NCBI RefSeq assembly: GCF_030518195.1
Contig: NZ_JAULSC010000010.1
Span: 1 to 64,000, forward strand
Direction of reading: 5' to 3'
DNA length: 64,000 bases
Source: Nocardioides cremeus
GTDB lineage: Bacteria; Actinomycetota; Actinomycetes; Propionibacteriales; Nocardioidaceae
Positions 45,582 to 54,332 of the stretch are shown here, piece by piece. Numbering within the stretch: the first letter of the stretch is position 1; each line of letters opens with the position of its first letter. A model generated the notes under the pieces. The model saw nothing but the letters and a program-made list of their open reading frames with translations, had not been told where the DNA came from and did no database searches. A program made the position numbers and the translations under genes.

Positions 45582-46052
45582 ATGGCCTCCATCGCGACCA
45601 CCGACCGTGTCGACCTCGACGGGCTGCTGGAGTTCGTGCGGCCCCGCCACAAGATGACCTTGATGACGCTGCGCGCCGACGGCCGCCCGCAGGTCTCGCC
45701 CGTGACCGGCGGGGTCGACGCCGACGGGCGCCTGGTCATCTCGACGTACCCGCAGCGCGCGAAGGCCGCCAACCTGCGCCGGCGCCCCGAGGCCACGGTG
45801 CTCGTGCACTCCGACGACTGGGACGGGCCCTACGTACAGGTCGACGGCACCGCCGAGGTGCTCGACATGCCCTCCCGGGAAGCCGAGGACGCGCTGGTCG
45901 AGTACTTCCGCTGCATCTCGGGCGAGCACCCCGACTGGGAGGAGTACCGCGCCGCGATGCGCCGCCAGGGCAAGTCGCTGCTGCGGATCACCCCCGTCTC
46001 GTGGGGTCCCGTCGCCACCGGCGGCTTCCCGCCGGAGCGGGCGCCCGCCTGA
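45582..46052 (+). CDS. PPOX-class F420-type oxidoreductase
   Basis: A 156-residue split-barrel flavin/F420-binding protein of the pyridoxamine-phosphate-oxidase superfamily. Typical parts are FVRPRHKMTLMTLRADGRPQVSPVTG, LVISTYPQRAKAANLRRRPEATVLV and VQVDGTAEVLD. Actinobacterial members usually bind F420 and reduce unknown substrates. TATCGT (45569-45574) lies 7 nt before ATG 45582, which supports leaderless translation; ATG 45564 is an in-frame alternative. It is divergent from the heliorhodopsin gene. Confidence 0.8.
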   Translation: MASIATTDRVDLDGLLEFVRPRHKMTLMTLRADGRPQVSPVTGGVDADGRLVISTYPQRAKAANLRRRPEATVLVHSDDWDGPYVQVDGTAEVLDMPSREAEDALVEYFRCISGEHPDWEEYRAAMRRQGKSLLRITPVSWGPVATGGFPPERAPA

Positions 46053-46116
46053 GGGTCCCCCCGGACCTCCTCGTGAGGGTCTTCCCAGTGTCGGCGCCCG
46101 GGTGTTGGCTGGGCAT

Positions 46117-47502
46117 ATGACTCTCGGACCCCCGCGCGAGCCCCGCCACTGCTTCGTCCCGCCCTACCTGCAGCGGGCGCTGGGGTACGACGCCACCCTC
46201 GCCGTCGACGAGGCGCTGCGCGCGGCCCGGTTGGCCGGGCCCTCGCCGGCCGCGGCGCTGATCACCACCCCGGGCCTGCCGGCCTGGACCGTGCACGACG
46301 CCGGGTCGACCACCACGCTGCCCGGCCGCCCGGTCCGCGCGGCCGGCGTGCCCGCGGTCGGGGACGCCGCGGTCGACGAGGCCGCCACCGGCATCGCCGC
46401 CTCGCTGGCGCTGCTCGCCGAGGCGTGGGGCCGCGACTCCTACGACGGCGCCGGGGCGCCGGTCTCGCTGACGGTGCACTACGGCCGCGACTACGCCAAC
46501 GCCTTCTGGGACGGCACCCAGCTGGTCTTCGGCGACGGCGACGGCGTCGTCTTCGACCGGTTCACCAAGCCCGTCGACGTGCTGGGCCACGAGCTCGCGC
46601 ACGCGCTGACCGAGCACACCGCCGGACTCGTGTACGCCGACCAGCCCGGTGCGCTCAACGAGCACGTCTCCGACATGGTCGCGGCCTGCCTCAAGCAGCG
46701 GATGCTCGACCAGCGCCCCGACCAGGGCGACTGGCTGGTCGGCGAGGGCCTCTTCCTGCCCGGCGTGCAGGCCCGCGGGCTGCGCGACATGGCCCAGCCC
46801 GGCTCCGCCTACGACGACCCGCGGCTGGGTCGCGACCCGCAGCCCGGGCACATGGACGACTTCGTCGTCACCACCGACGACCACGGCGGGGTGCACCTCA
46901 ACTCCGGCATCCCCAACCGCGCGTTCCACCTCGCCGCGCTCGCCATCGGTGCCGCAGACCCCGGGCCCCGGGGCACGACCTGGGCCGGGGCCGGCCAGGT
47001 CTGGTACGACGCGCTGACCGGCGGGCTCGTCGGCCCCCGCACCGACTTCGCCGGCTTCGCGGCCGCGACCCTCGCGACTGCCGGCGCGCACGCCGAGGCG
47101 GTCGCCGCGGCCTGGGACGCGGTCGGGGTCGAGCCACGGGCTGTCGCGCCGACCGGCGCCGGGACGCAGGGGACCTCGGGCGGCACCGAGCCGGGTGAGG
47201 GTGGGCCGGGTGCACCGCCCGCGACCGGGGTGGTGCGGGTGCGGCGTACCGGGGGGTTCGTGGGCGTGCCGGCCGAGGCCGACGTCGACCTCGCCTCCGA
47301 CGACCCGCGGGTGCCCGAGCTGCGCGGCCTCGCCGCGCGCGTCGACGTCACCGCGGTCGCGGCCCACCAGCCGGCACCGCAGCCCGACCGCTTCGTCTAC
47401 GACCTCGACGTCTGCGGCGACTGCGCCCAGGTCGGCGAGCAGGCGCTCACCCCCGACCTGGCCCGCCTCGTCGAGCTCGTGCTCGACCTGGGCCACCGCT
47501 GA
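46117..47502 (+). CDS. M4 (protealysin-like) metalloprotease with C-terminal emfourin-like domain
   Basis: A 461-residue protein. Residues 1-330 are an M4 thermolysin/protealysin-like protease without signal peptide: zinc motif HELAHALTEH (His158, Glu159, His162), third ligand Glu182 in GALNEHVSD, and catalytic His in GGVHLNSGIPNRAF. The short N-terminal PPYLQRALG segment resembles the protealysin precursor motif. After a Gly/Pro linker (about 335-368), the last 95 residues (VVRVRRTGGFVGV to LVELVLDLGH) look like emfourin, the small inhibitor normally made from a neighbouring gene. So protease and inhibitor appear fused. The TGA stop lies in a 22-nt repeat. Confidence 0.85.
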   Translation: MTLGPPREPRHCFVPPYLQRALGYDATLAVDEALRAARLAGPSPAAALITTPGLPAWTVHDAGSTTTLPGRPVRAAGVPAVGDAAVDEAATGIAASLALLAEAWGRDSYDGAGAPVSLTVHYGRDYANAFWDGTQLVFGDGDGVVFDRFTKPVDVLGHELAHALTEHTAGLVYADQPGALNEHVSDMVAACLKQRMLDQRPDQGDWLVGEGLFLPGVQARGLRDMAQPGSAYDDPRLGRDPQPGHMDDFVVTTDDHGGVHLNSGIPNRAFHLAALAIGAADPGPRGTTWAGAGQVWYDALTGGLVGPRTDFAGFAAATLATAGAHAEAVAAAWDAVGVEPRAVAPTGAGTQGTSGGTEPGEGGPGAPPATGVVRVRRTGGFVGVPAEADVDLASDDPRVPELRGLAARVDVTAVAAHQPAPQPDRFVYDLDVCGDCAQVGEQALTPDLARLVELVLDLGHR

Positions 47503-47564
47503 CCCGGCCCCAACTTCCCGCTGACCCGGCCCGAACTTCCCGCCGAGTCGGCCCGAACCTCCGG
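47499..47564. repeat. Three tandem 22-nt units, the first holding the protease stop codon
   Basis: Contiguous 22-nt units at 47499-47520, 47521-47542 and 47543-47564, consensus CTGACCCGGCCCGAACTTCC plus CG. TGA 47500-47502 is the stop of the M4 protease gene. The same family is found at 57005-57070 on the other strand. Confidence 0.85.
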
Positions 47565-47575
47565 TCAGACGGAGG

Positions 47576-48265
47576 TCAGGCCAGGGCGCGGGCCAGGGCG
47601 GCCTCGACGTGCAGGCTGGTGGAACCAAGGATCGGGATGTTGGCGTCCGACTGGTGCACGAGGAGCTCGAGCTCGGTGCAGCCCAGGATGACCGCGCCGG
47701 CGCCGGCGTCCCACAGCTCGTCGATCAGCCCGACCACGGTGCGGCGCGACTTGGTGACCACGCGGCCGTGGCACAGCTCGTCGTAGATGATCCGGTTGAC
47801 GGTCTCGTGGTGGTCGGGGTCGGGCACGTGCACCGTCAGCCCGCGCTCGCGCAGCCGGTCGGTGAAGAAGGAGCGCTCCATCGCGAAGGTGGTGCCGAGG
47901 AAGCCGACCTCCTTGACGTCGTTGGCCACGCAGGCGTCGGCGAGCACGTCGGCCAGGTGCAGCAGCGGGATGTCGACGGCCGCGGCGACCTGGTCGGCGA
48001 CCCGGTGGAAGGTCGTGGTGCACAGCATCAGGAAGTCGGCGCCGGCGCGCTCGACGCCCTGCGCGGCCTCGACCAGGATCGCGGCGACGGCGTCCCAGTC
48101 CTCGGCCTCCTGCAGGGCCGTGACCTCCGCGAAGTCGACCGAGGTCATCACGGTGCGGGCCGAGTGGAGGTTGCCGAGGCGCTTCTCCACACCGGTGTTG
48201 AGGGCTTCGTAGTAGGCGGCGCTGCTCTCCCAGCTCATCCCGCCGATCAGTCCGATGGTCTGCAC
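47576..48265 (-). CDS. Aspartate/glutamate racemase family protein
   Basis: A 229-residue member of the Asp/Glu racemase (YgeA-like) family. The N-terminus GLIGGMSWESSAAYYE and LHSARTVMTSVDFAEV are typical. The two catalytic cysteines are present in MLCTTTFHRVAD and ILGCTELELLV; the first motif reads CTTT rather than the more usual CTNT. It probably racemises aspartate or a related amino acid, or acts on a cell-wall-related substrate. Start is GTG 48265. Tandem repeats lie just upstream. Confidence 0.85.
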   Translation of the reverse strand: MQTIGLIGGMSWESSAAYYEALNTGVEKRLGNLHSARTVMTSVDFAEVTALQEAEDWDAVAAILVEAAQGVERAGADFLMLCTTTFHRVADQVAAAVDIPLLHLADVLADACVANDVKEVGFLGTTFAMERSFFTDRLRERGLTVHVPDPDHHETVNRIIYDELCHGRVVTKSRRTVVGLIDELWDAGAGAVILGCTELELLVHQSDANIPILGSTSLHVEAALARALA

Positions 48266-48292
48266 CGGCGCAGTCTCTCACGGCCGGACGAG

Positions 48293-48336
48293 CGGTCAGT
48301 TCTGCACCACCCACCGGTCAGTCCTGCACCGCCTAC
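48293..48336. repeat. Two tandem 22-nt units
   Basis: CGGTCAGTTCTGCACCACCC plus AC (48293-48314) and CGGTCAGTCCTGCACCGCCT plus AC (48315-48336) are contiguous 22-nt units with four differences. The period equals that of 47499-47564, but the sequence is a different subfamily. Confidence 0.7.
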
Positions 48337-48357
48337 CGGTCGATCTCTTGCGCTGGC

Positions 48358-48449
48358 GGTGGATCTCGACACGCCTGTCACGGCCTCGTTCCTCGGCCGT
48401 GGGCTCGCTCGATCTCCACCGCACCAGACGTTCGCAAGCTCACGTCTGG
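48358..48449. repeat. REP-like hairpins overlapping the SDR stop codon
   Basis: GGTGGATCTCGA (48358-48369) and TCGATCTCCACC (48409-48420) flank an inner CACGGCC/GGCCGTG hairpin. Next to it CCAGACGT (48424-48431) and ACGTCTGG (48442-48449) form a perfect 8-bp stem; the SDR stop (48440-48442, minus strand) touches its right arm. Confidence 0.55.
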
Positions 48450-49207
48450 CGGTGGACCTTGTGCTGGGCGGCTTGGGCGCGGGGGCGGATGACCAGCTCG
48501 TCGATGTTGACGTGCGGGGGGCGGGTGACGACCCAGGCGATGGCGTCGGCGACGTCCTCGGCGACCAGCGGCTCGGCGACGCCGGCGTACACGGCGTCGG
48601 CCTTCTCCTGGTCGCCCTCGAAGCGCACCAGCGCGAACTCGTCGGTGCGCACCATGCCCGGCGCGACCTCGCAGACCCGCACCGGCTGGTCGAAGAGCTC
48701 CAGGCGCAGCGTCTCGGTGACGACCTGCGTGCCGTGCTTGGCGGCGGTGTAGCCGGCGCCGCCCTCGTAGGCGATGCGGCCCGCGGTCGAGCCGACGTTG
48801 CAGATCACGCCGGCACCCGAGGCGATCAACGACGGCAGCAGCGCCTTGGTGACCTGCATCAGACCGATCACGTTGACGTCGTACATCGCGCGCCACTGCT
48901 CGGCGTCGCCCTCGGCGACCGGCGCCGAGCCGAACGCGCCGCCGGCGTTGTTGACCACCACGTCGAGGCCCGAGCGCCCGATCTCGCCGGCCAGCTCGTC
49001 GACCCGCGCAGCGAGGGCGGAGACCGACTCGGCGTCGGTGACGTCGCAGACGACGGCGGTGCCGCCGATCTCGGTGGCCAGCGCCTCGACGCGCTCGGCC
49101 CGCCGGGCCGCGCAGACCACGTGGAAGCCCTCCGCGCCCAGACGCCGCGCGGTCGCGGCCCCGATCCCGCTGCTGGCTCCGGTCACGACGGCGAGGGGGC
49201 TGCTCAT
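48440..49207 (-). CDS. Short-chain dehydrogenase/reductase
   Basis: A 255-residue classical SDR. Cofactor motif TGASSGIGAATARRL is at residues 9-23, NNAGG follows at about 90, and the catalytic set is Ser in CNVGSTAGR with Tyr and Lys in GYTAAKHG. DVTDAES after strand 3 and CAARR after strand 2 suggest NADP. Position close to mshA resembles Rv0484c. The substrate is unknown. ATG 49207. The 3' end overlaps a hairpin. Confidence 0.88.
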   Translation of the reverse strand: MSSPLAVVTGASSGIGAATARRLGAEGFHVVCAARRAERVEALATEIGGTAVVCDVTDAESVSALAARVDELAGEIGRSGLDVVVNNAGGAFGSAPVAEGDAEQWRAMYDVNVIGLMQVTKALLPSLIASGAGVICNVGSTAGRIAYEGGAGYTAAKHGTQVVTETLRLELFDQPVRVCEVAPGMVRTDEFALVRFEGDQEKADAVYAGVAEPLVAEDVADAIAWVVTRPPHVNIDELVIRPRAQAAQHKVHRQT

Positions 49208-49276
49208 GGGCCACATTGTGGCGCAGCCCCCGCGGGCCTGGGACGATGGGCGCCGACCAGTTGAGAGGGGTCTGCT

Positions 49277-49741
49277 GTGGACAGGGGTACGACGCCCGCC
49301 GCCGTCAGCGGTGCGCTCGCGGCGCTGGTGGGCGGGGCACTGTGGCTGCTCGCCTGGGCCGGGCTGGGCCCCTTCGCATGGTGGCCGGGCGCGGTGCTGC
49401 TGGGCCTGGCGGCCGTCGCCGTCGGTGCGGGCCTGGTCGACCGGGGCGCGACCCCGCTGCGCCTGGTCGTCGGCGTGTGCCTGGCCGTGCTGTGCGTGGC
49501 GCTGCTCGCCGTCGTCGGCGGGCTCGCCGGCGCCGGCGGCTCCGAGGCGGTCGACGGTGTCGTGGGCGCAGTGGCCGCGGTGCTCGGCGCGCTGCTGCTG
49601 GCCCGCGAGGTGCGGCGTCGTCGCCGCGACGACAGCTCGGGCGACGACCCCGAGCTGCCCGCCCCCGGCCGGGGCCGGCCGAACCGGGCGGCCCGACCGG
49701 CGCCGGGGCGACGCCGTACGGGTGGGGCGCACGCGGGCTGA
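49277..49741 (+). CDS. Membrane protein with basic C-terminus
   Basis: A 154-residue protein with four hydrophobic helices (residues about 10-30, 34-54, 61-82 and 92-110) and a basic, disordered tail (REVRRRRRDDSSG, GRGRPNRAARPAPGRRR). No known family. GTG 49277 follows GAGAGGGG at 6 nt. The TGA stop (49739-49741) is the second codon position of a 22-nt tandem repeat array, as at the M4 protease gene. Confidence 0.6.
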   Translation: MDRGTTPAAVSGALAALVGGALWLLAWAGLGPFAWWPGAVLLGLAAVAVGAGLVDRGATPLRLVVGVCLAVLCVALLAVVGGLAGAGGSEAVDGVVGAVAAVLGALLLAREVRRRRRDDSSGDDPELPAPGRGRPNRAARPAPGRRRTGGAHAG

Positions 49742-49843
49742 CGCCTGTCAGAGTTTCATCGGCCGACCGATGAAGCTCCCGGCGGGCCGATGAAACTTCA
49801 TCGGCCACCCGCCAGTTCCGTCGGCCGGCCGATGAAACTCCCG
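49738..49843. repeat. Tandem 22/20-nt repeat array after the membrane protein gene
   Basis: Contiguous units of 22, 22, 20, 20 and 22 nt begin at 49738, 49760, 49782, 49802 and 49822. The clearest are CGGCCGACCGATGAAGCTCC plus CG and CGGCCGGCCGATGAAACTCC plus CG. Palindromic TTTCATCGGC/GCCGATGAAA halves recur. The first unit begins CTGA and supplies the stop codon. Confidence 0.7.
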
Positions 49844-49980
49844 CCAGCCCGACCACCACTGCGCCCGCAGACCCACCCCGCACCCCACCTACCCGACCTG
49901 GGGGAATCATCGGGCGGCCGGAGGGGTTGAGCGACGAGGGCCCGGTGACGGGACCGGCAGACACACGGACGGAGGACTGC

Positions 49981-51264
49981 GTGAGCAGCCAGCACCGAAG
50001 CGAGCGCCCCGTGCGGCGCCTCGCGATGATCAGCCTGCACACCAGCCCCCTCGACCAGCCCGGCACCGGCGACGCCGGCGGGATGAACGTCTACGTCATC
50101 GAGCTCGCCCGCCGCCTGGCCGCCCAGGGCACCGAGGTCGACATCTTCACGCGCGCCACCTCCTCCGCGCTCGAGCCGGTCGTCGAGGCCCACGACGGGG
50201 TGCGGGTGCGCCACATCCACGCCGGCCCGTTCGAGGGGCTGACCAAGACCGAGCTGCCCGGCCAGCTGTGCGTCTTCGCCCGCGAGGTGCTGCGCACCGA
50301 GGCCGCGCACCCGGTGGGCCACTACGACGCCGTGCACAGCCACTACTGGCTCTCCGGGCAGGTCGGCGCGCTGGCCCGCGACCGGTGGGGCGTGCCGCTG
50401 GTGCACTCGATGCACACGATGGCCAAGGTCAAGAACGAGGCGCTCGCCGAGGGCGACACCCCCGAGCCGCAGGCCCGCGTCATCGGCGAGGAGCAGGTCG
50501 TCGACGCCGCCGACCTGCTGGTCGCCAACACCGACCTCGAGGCCAAGCAGCTGATCAACCTCTACGACGCCCACGCCGGGCGGGTCGAGGTGGTCCACCC
50601 CGGCGTCGACCTCGACGTCTTCCGCCCCCGCGAGCGTGCCGACGTACGCCGCGAGCTCGGGCTGCCCGTCGACGCCGACGTGCTGCTCTTCGCCGGTCGC
50701 ATCCAGCCGCTCAAGGGCCCCGACGTGCTGCTGCGCGCGGTCGCCGAGCTGCTGCGCCGCGACCCCGGCCGGCGCGAGCGGCTGGTCGTGCCCGTCGTCG
50801 GAGGCCCCTCCGGCAGCGGCCTCGAGCACCCCGACGCGCTGGCCACGCTGGCCCACGAGCTGGGCCTGGCCGACGTGGTGCGCTTCGTGCCGCCGGTCGC
50901 CCAGGCCGATCTCGCGCGCTGGTACGCCGCCGCCACGCTGGTGGCCGTGCCGTCCTACAACGAGTCCTTCGGGCTGGTCGCCGCCGAGGCGCAGGCCACC
51001 GGCACCCCCGTGGTGGCCGCGGCCGTCGGCGGGCTGACCACGGTGGTGCGCGACGGCCACAGCGGCCTGCTCGTCGAGGGCCACGAGGCGGGCGACTGGG
51101 CCGACGCGATCGCCCGGGTGCTCACCGAGCCGGTGCTGGCCCAGCGGCTGCGCTCGGGCGCGGTGCTGCAGGCCAAGGGGTTCTCGTGGGAGGCCACCGC
51201 CCAGGCCATGCTCGGTGGCTACGAACGTGCCCGCTGGATGATGCGCCAGGAGGCCCTCGCATGA
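49981..51264 (+). CDS. mshA: D-inositol-3-phosphate glycosyltransferase (mycothiol synthesis)
   Basis: A 427-residue GT4 glycosyltransferase that joins UDP-GlcNAc and inositol-3-phosphate in the first step of mycothiol synthesis. MshA features: [21 protein letters not shown] at the N-terminus (including substrate loop GDAGGMN), [48 protein letters not shown] and [22 protein letters not shown] 49981 has GGAGG 5 nt upstream. It overlaps the YbjN gene by 4 bp (ATGA). The detection of this enzyme implies mycothiol as the main thiol. Confidence 0.95.
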   Translation: MSSQHRSERPVRRLAMISLHTSPLDQPGTGDAGGMNVYVIELARRLAAQGTEVDIFTRATSSALEPVVEAHDGVRVRHIHAGPFEGLTKTELPGQLCVFAREVLRTEAAHPVGHYDAVHSHYWLSGQVGALARDRWGVPLVHSMHTMAKVKNEALAEGDTPEPQARVIGEEQVVDAADLLVANTDLEAKQLINLYDAHAGRVEVVHPGVDLDVFRPRERADVRRELGLPVDADVLLFAGRIQPLKGPDVLLRAVAELLRRDPGRRERLVVPVVGGPSGSGLEHPDALATLAHELGLADVVRFVPPVAQADLARWYAAATLVAVPSYNESFGLVAAEAQATGTPVVAAAVGGLTTVVRDGHSGLLVEGHEAGDWADAIARVLTEPVLAQRLRSGAVLQAKGFSWEATAQAMLGGYERARWMMRQEALA

Positions 51265-51821
51265 GCGACGAGCAGATGCAGACCCCGACCAGCCAGGACC
51301 AGGAGCGCGCCGCCGAGGTGGTGCGCGCGTGGCTGGCCACCAACGAGATCGAGGCGCAGGAGCCCAGCCCGGGCCTGTTCTCCTTCGCGCTGCCCGGCGA
51401 GAAGAAGCTGCAGACCCCCGTGCGCCTCGACGTCGGCGCCCACGCGCTGGGCGTGCACGCCTTCGTGTGCCGTAACCCCGACGAGAACCACGAGCGCGTG
51501 TGGCGCTGGCTGCTGGAGAAGAACCTGCGCCTGTACGCCGTCGCCTTCGCCGTGGACCGCACCGGCGACATCTACCTCGACGCGCGGCTGCCGCTGTCGG
51601 TGGTCGACGAGGGCGAGCTCGACCGGCTGCTGGGCTCGGTGCTGACCTACGCCGACGAGTCGTTCAACGCGATCCTCGAGCTCGGCTTCGCCTCCTCCAT
51701 CCGCAAGGAGTGGGAGTGGCGCACCCTGCGCGGTGAGTCGACCCGCAACCTCGACGCGTTCCGGGGCTGGCTCGAGGCCGAGTCGGAGCAGGATCCGGAC
51801 CGGGAGACCGCCGCCGACTGA
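51261..51821 (+). CDS. YbjN-domain protein (Rv0487-like)
   Basis: A 186-residue soluble protein with a YbjN / type III secretion chaperone-like fold: [55 protein letters not shown] and [23 protein letters not shown]. It follows mshA with an ATGA overlap, as Rv0487 follows Rv0486 in Mycobacterium. The function is unknown; the conserved pairing suggests a link to mycothiol metabolism or stress. AGGAGG lies inside the end of mshA at good spacing. Confidence 0.85.
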   Translation: MSDEQMQTPTSQDQERAAEVVRAWLATNEIEAQEPSPGLFSFALPGEKKLQTPVRLDVGAHALGVHAFVCRNPDENHERVWRWLLEKNLRLYAVAFAVDRTGDIYLDARLPLSVVDEGELDRLLGSVLTYADESFNAILELGFASSIRKEWEWRTLRGESTRNLDAFRGWLEAESEQDPDRETAAD

Positions 51822-51918
51822 CCCCCGGGAGCGACATACCTGATGTGGGGTATGACGCGGACCCTCGCCGACCAGCACCATCGTCCCGACGACGCTTCCA
51901 GTCGCGTCGGCGGGGAGG

Positions 51919-53199
51919 ATGCAGGTGCGTGCGAGTTCGATGTCCCGGCTCGCCGTGGCCGCTCTCCTCCTGAGCGTCTCTCCCGTGGTGGGGGCCGCGG
52001 GAGAGACGCCTTCCGCCCCCGAGGTGGCCATCAGCGCCCCCGGTGACGGACAGCGCGTCGCCACCGGCTGGAGCGGACCGGTCGTGGTGGAGGTCTCGCG
52101 CGGCGCGGCCGGCCACGACGGACGACTCAGCGTCGTGTGCCCCTCCAGCGGGTACGAGCACCACATCACCTTCAGCGCCCCGAGCGGCCGCGTCGAGGTC
52201 GAGGTCGCGCCACTCGAGGCGCCGGCCACCGACTGCACCGCCACGGCCGAGCTCGACCCGACCGCCGGTGCCGACGCTGAGCCCGTCGCCGACCCCGTCG
52301 AGGAGCAGCCCGGCGACGGGCCCGACGACCCCTTCGGCGGTCCCGGGGACGGCCCCTTCGACGAACCGGCGCAGGGCCCCGCAGCGGCGGGCCCGAGCGC
52401 CAGCGTCGGCTTCTCGGCCTGGCACCGCGTCGCGTTCACCGCCGCCCGGGTCAGCCCGGTCTTCTACCCCACGGTGCGCGACGGGTTCGCCGACTCCGCC
52501 GAGCTGGTCTTCCGCCTCTCCGCGCCCACCGACGTCGTGCTGCTGGCCTGGGACGTCGCCCGCAACCGCGTGGTCACCGAGCGGCGCGCCGTGCTCGGCG
52601 CCGGGCCGGCCACCTGGGCCTGGGACGGCGGCAAGGGCAACCGGCGCCGCGCCAGCCTGCCCACCGGGCGCTACCTGCTGGCGGCCGTCGCCATCGACCC
52701 GGTCAGCGGGCACTCGGTGGCGGTGATCGGGTCGACCGAGATCGCCCGGCGCACCATCACCCGCCGCACCGTGCGCAGCGTGCCGGCCGTGCGGGCCGAG
52801 CGCAGCGCCCACGGCGCCTGCGCCACCGGGGCCGGCGAGGCGCGGGTGGCCCTCGTGTGCCGCGGCACGCAGACGTCGTACGCCGAGCTGTCCGCGGTCG
52901 TGCGGGTGCCCCGCGACGCCCGCCTGCGCGCCGTCGGCTCGCGCAACGAGAAGCCGTCGGCCGACGAGCGGCCCGGCCGGGTGCTGCACGACCTCGAGCG
53001 GCTCTCGCCGCGCCGCGCCCGGGTGAGCCTGCGCATCGACGGGCGCCGCGCCCTGGTCGTCGACGAGCTGTACGTCGAGTGGTCGCAGCGGGTGCAGCAG
53101 CGCCCGGTCGCCCCGGTGCCCGGCAGCGCCGGGATCGTGGACGGCGAGGTCACCGAGGGCCAGGACGGCTGGGTCGTGGAGCTCGCCCCGCGGGGATAG
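51919..53199 (+). CDS. Secreted protein of unknown function
   Basis: A 426-residue exported protein: signal peptide (residues 8-26), an N-terminal beta domain (PEVAISAPGDGQRVATG) with two cysteines, an acidic Pro/Gly/Asp-rich linker (about 112-150), and a C-terminal half with an Ig-like module of the FlgD type (SLPTGRYLLAAVAIDPVSGH). No catalytic motif is visible. ATG 51919 follows GGGGAGG. A short CATACC/GGTATG inverted repeat at 51835-51854 may be part of its promoter. The stop codon TAG lies in a repeat shared with 41227-41293. Confidence 0.65.
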   Translation: MQVRASSMSRLAVAALLLSVSPVVGAAGETPSAPEVAISAPGDGQRVATGWSGPVVVEVSRGAAGHDGRLSVVCPSSGYEHHITFSAPSGRVEVEVAPLEAPATDCTATAELDPTAGADAEPVADPVEEQPGDGPDDPFGGPGDGPFDEPAQGPAAAGPSASVGFSAWHRVAFTAARVSPVFYPTVRDGFADSAELVFRLSAPTDVVLLAWDVARNRVVTERRAVLGAGPATWAWDGGKGNRRRASLPTGRYLLAAVAIDPVSGHSVAVIGSTEIARRTITRRTVRSVPAVRAERSAHGACATGAGEARVALVCRGTQTSYAELSAVVRVPRDARLRAVGSRNEKPSADERPGRVLHDLERLSPRRARVSLRIDGRRALVVDELYVEWSQRVQQRPVAPVPGSAGIVDGEVTEGQDGWVVELAPRG

Positions 53200-53252
53200 T
53201 CCCCGACCTTCGACACCGCGACACGCGGGTGGGCGGTTTGTGAGGTCAGGGA
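53193..53252. repeat. Stop-codon-bearing inverted repeat (second copy of the 41227 family)
   Basis: GGGATAGTCCCCGACCTT then CACCGCGACACGCGGGT differs from 41227-41267 at about five of 41 positions. TAG 53197-53199 ends the secreted protein gene. TCCCCGACCT (53200-53209) pairs with AGGTCAGGGA (53243-53252), giving a terminator hairpin before the convergent DMT gene. Confidence 0.75.
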
Positions 53253-53272
53253 CGTGCCCGCGCCCGCCCGGC

Positions 53273-54229
53273 TCAGGCCGGCGCCGGCGGGTGCTCGACC
53301 CGCCGTGGCTTGCGCCGCGCGACCGCGACACCGATCAGCGCCAGCACCCCACCGGCGTACGCCGCGACCGCGGGGGTCTCGCCGAGCAGTGCCCAGCCGA
53401 GCAGGATCGTGATCGGCGGCACGAGGTAGGTCGTGACGCTGAGGCTGCCGGCGCTCATGTGGGTCAGCGCGTAGGCGTAGGTGGTGAAGGCGATCGCGGT
53501 GGGGAAGATGCCCAGGTAGACCACCCACAGCACCGACGAGGTCGGCGCGACCCGCAGCTCCTCGACCAGGGTGGGCAGGAACGGCAGGCAGACGATCGCA
53601 CCGACGGTGCAGGCCAGCCAGGTCACGTGCACGGCGGCCAGGCGCTTCATCAGCGGCTTCTGCAGGATCAGGCTGACGGCGTACACGACGGCGGCGAGCA
53701 GCACCAGGAAGACGCCGAGCAGGTCGCGGCCCTGGCTCTGGGAGGTCGAGAGCCCGATCAGCGCGACGCCGCCGAAGGCCAGGGCCAGGCCGATGCCGAG
53801 GTAGGCGGTGAACCGCTCGTCGAGGAAGACCGCAGCCAGCAGCGCCACCAGCACCGGCGAGAGCTGGATCAGCATCGCGGCGGTGCCGGCGTCGACGCGC
53901 TGCTCGCCCTCGTTGAGCGCGACGTTGTAGATGCCGAACCACAGCACCCCGATCGCCACCAGCGAGACCCACTCGCGCCGGGTCGGGCGGGGTACGCCGC
54001 GGGTGGCGGTGGCGACCACGCCCAGGCACAGCGCGCCGACGAGCAGCCGGCCCAGGCTGAGCGGGCCGGCGGAGAAGTCGGCGCCGAGGTGGCGGATCGC
54101 CACGAACGCCGAGGCCCAGAACACCAGCGTCACCGCGACGGCCACCAGCGGCAGCCAGCGCGGCGTACCCGCATCGGCGTCGGGGGCGGGCGGGAAAACC
54201 GGGGTGCTCTCGGCGCGGGTCGTCGTCAC
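53273..54229 (-). CDS. DMT-superfamily (EamA) transporter
   Basis: A 318-residue membrane protein with ten hydrophobic helices arranged as two EamA repeats. The first starts at LVFWASAFVAIRHLGADF and the second around VFLVLLAAVVYAVSLILQKPLMK, with the typical end VPPITILLGWALLGETPAVAAYAGGVLALIGV. Family members export amino acids or other metabolites; the substrate here is unknown. It stands between the secreted protein and regX3 with its own likely promoter. Confidence 0.85.
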   Translation of the reverse strand: MTTTRAESTPVFPPAPDADAGTPRWLPLVAVAVTLVFWASAFVAIRHLGADFSAGPLSLGRLLVGALCLGVVATATRGVPRPTRREWVSLVAIGVLWFGIYNVALNEGEQRVDAGTAAMLIQLSPVLVALLAAVFLDERFTAYLGIGLALAFGGVALIGLSTSQSQGRDLLGVFLVLLAAVVYAVSLILQKPLMKRLAAVHVTWLACTVGAIVCLPFLPTLVEELRVAPTSSVLWVVYLGIFPTAIAFTTYAYALTHMSAGSLSVTTYLVPPITILLGWALLGETPAVAAYAGGVLALIGVAVARRKPRRVEHPPAPA

Positions 54230-54271
54230 GACCGAAGCCTACGATGACCCATGACGCCAGGTCACGCGGGT

Positions 54272-54302
54272 TACGGGTTCCCCGGGTACCCGGGGAAACC
54301 GC
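54272..54302. repeat. 31-nt palindromic repeat, inverted copy of 15772-15802
   Basis: The 31 bases are the exact reverse complement of 15772-15802 and centre on CCCCGGGTACCCGGGG. It lies between the start of the DMT gene and the end of regX3, where it could terminate regX3 transcription. Confidence 0.85.
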
Positions 54303-54332
54303 ACGGGGTCCTGCACGAGGCCCCGCTCCACC

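Noticed and set aside
47499-47564. CRISPR array
   Set aside because: Units are contiguous 22-mers without unique spacers, and no cas gene is present in the window.
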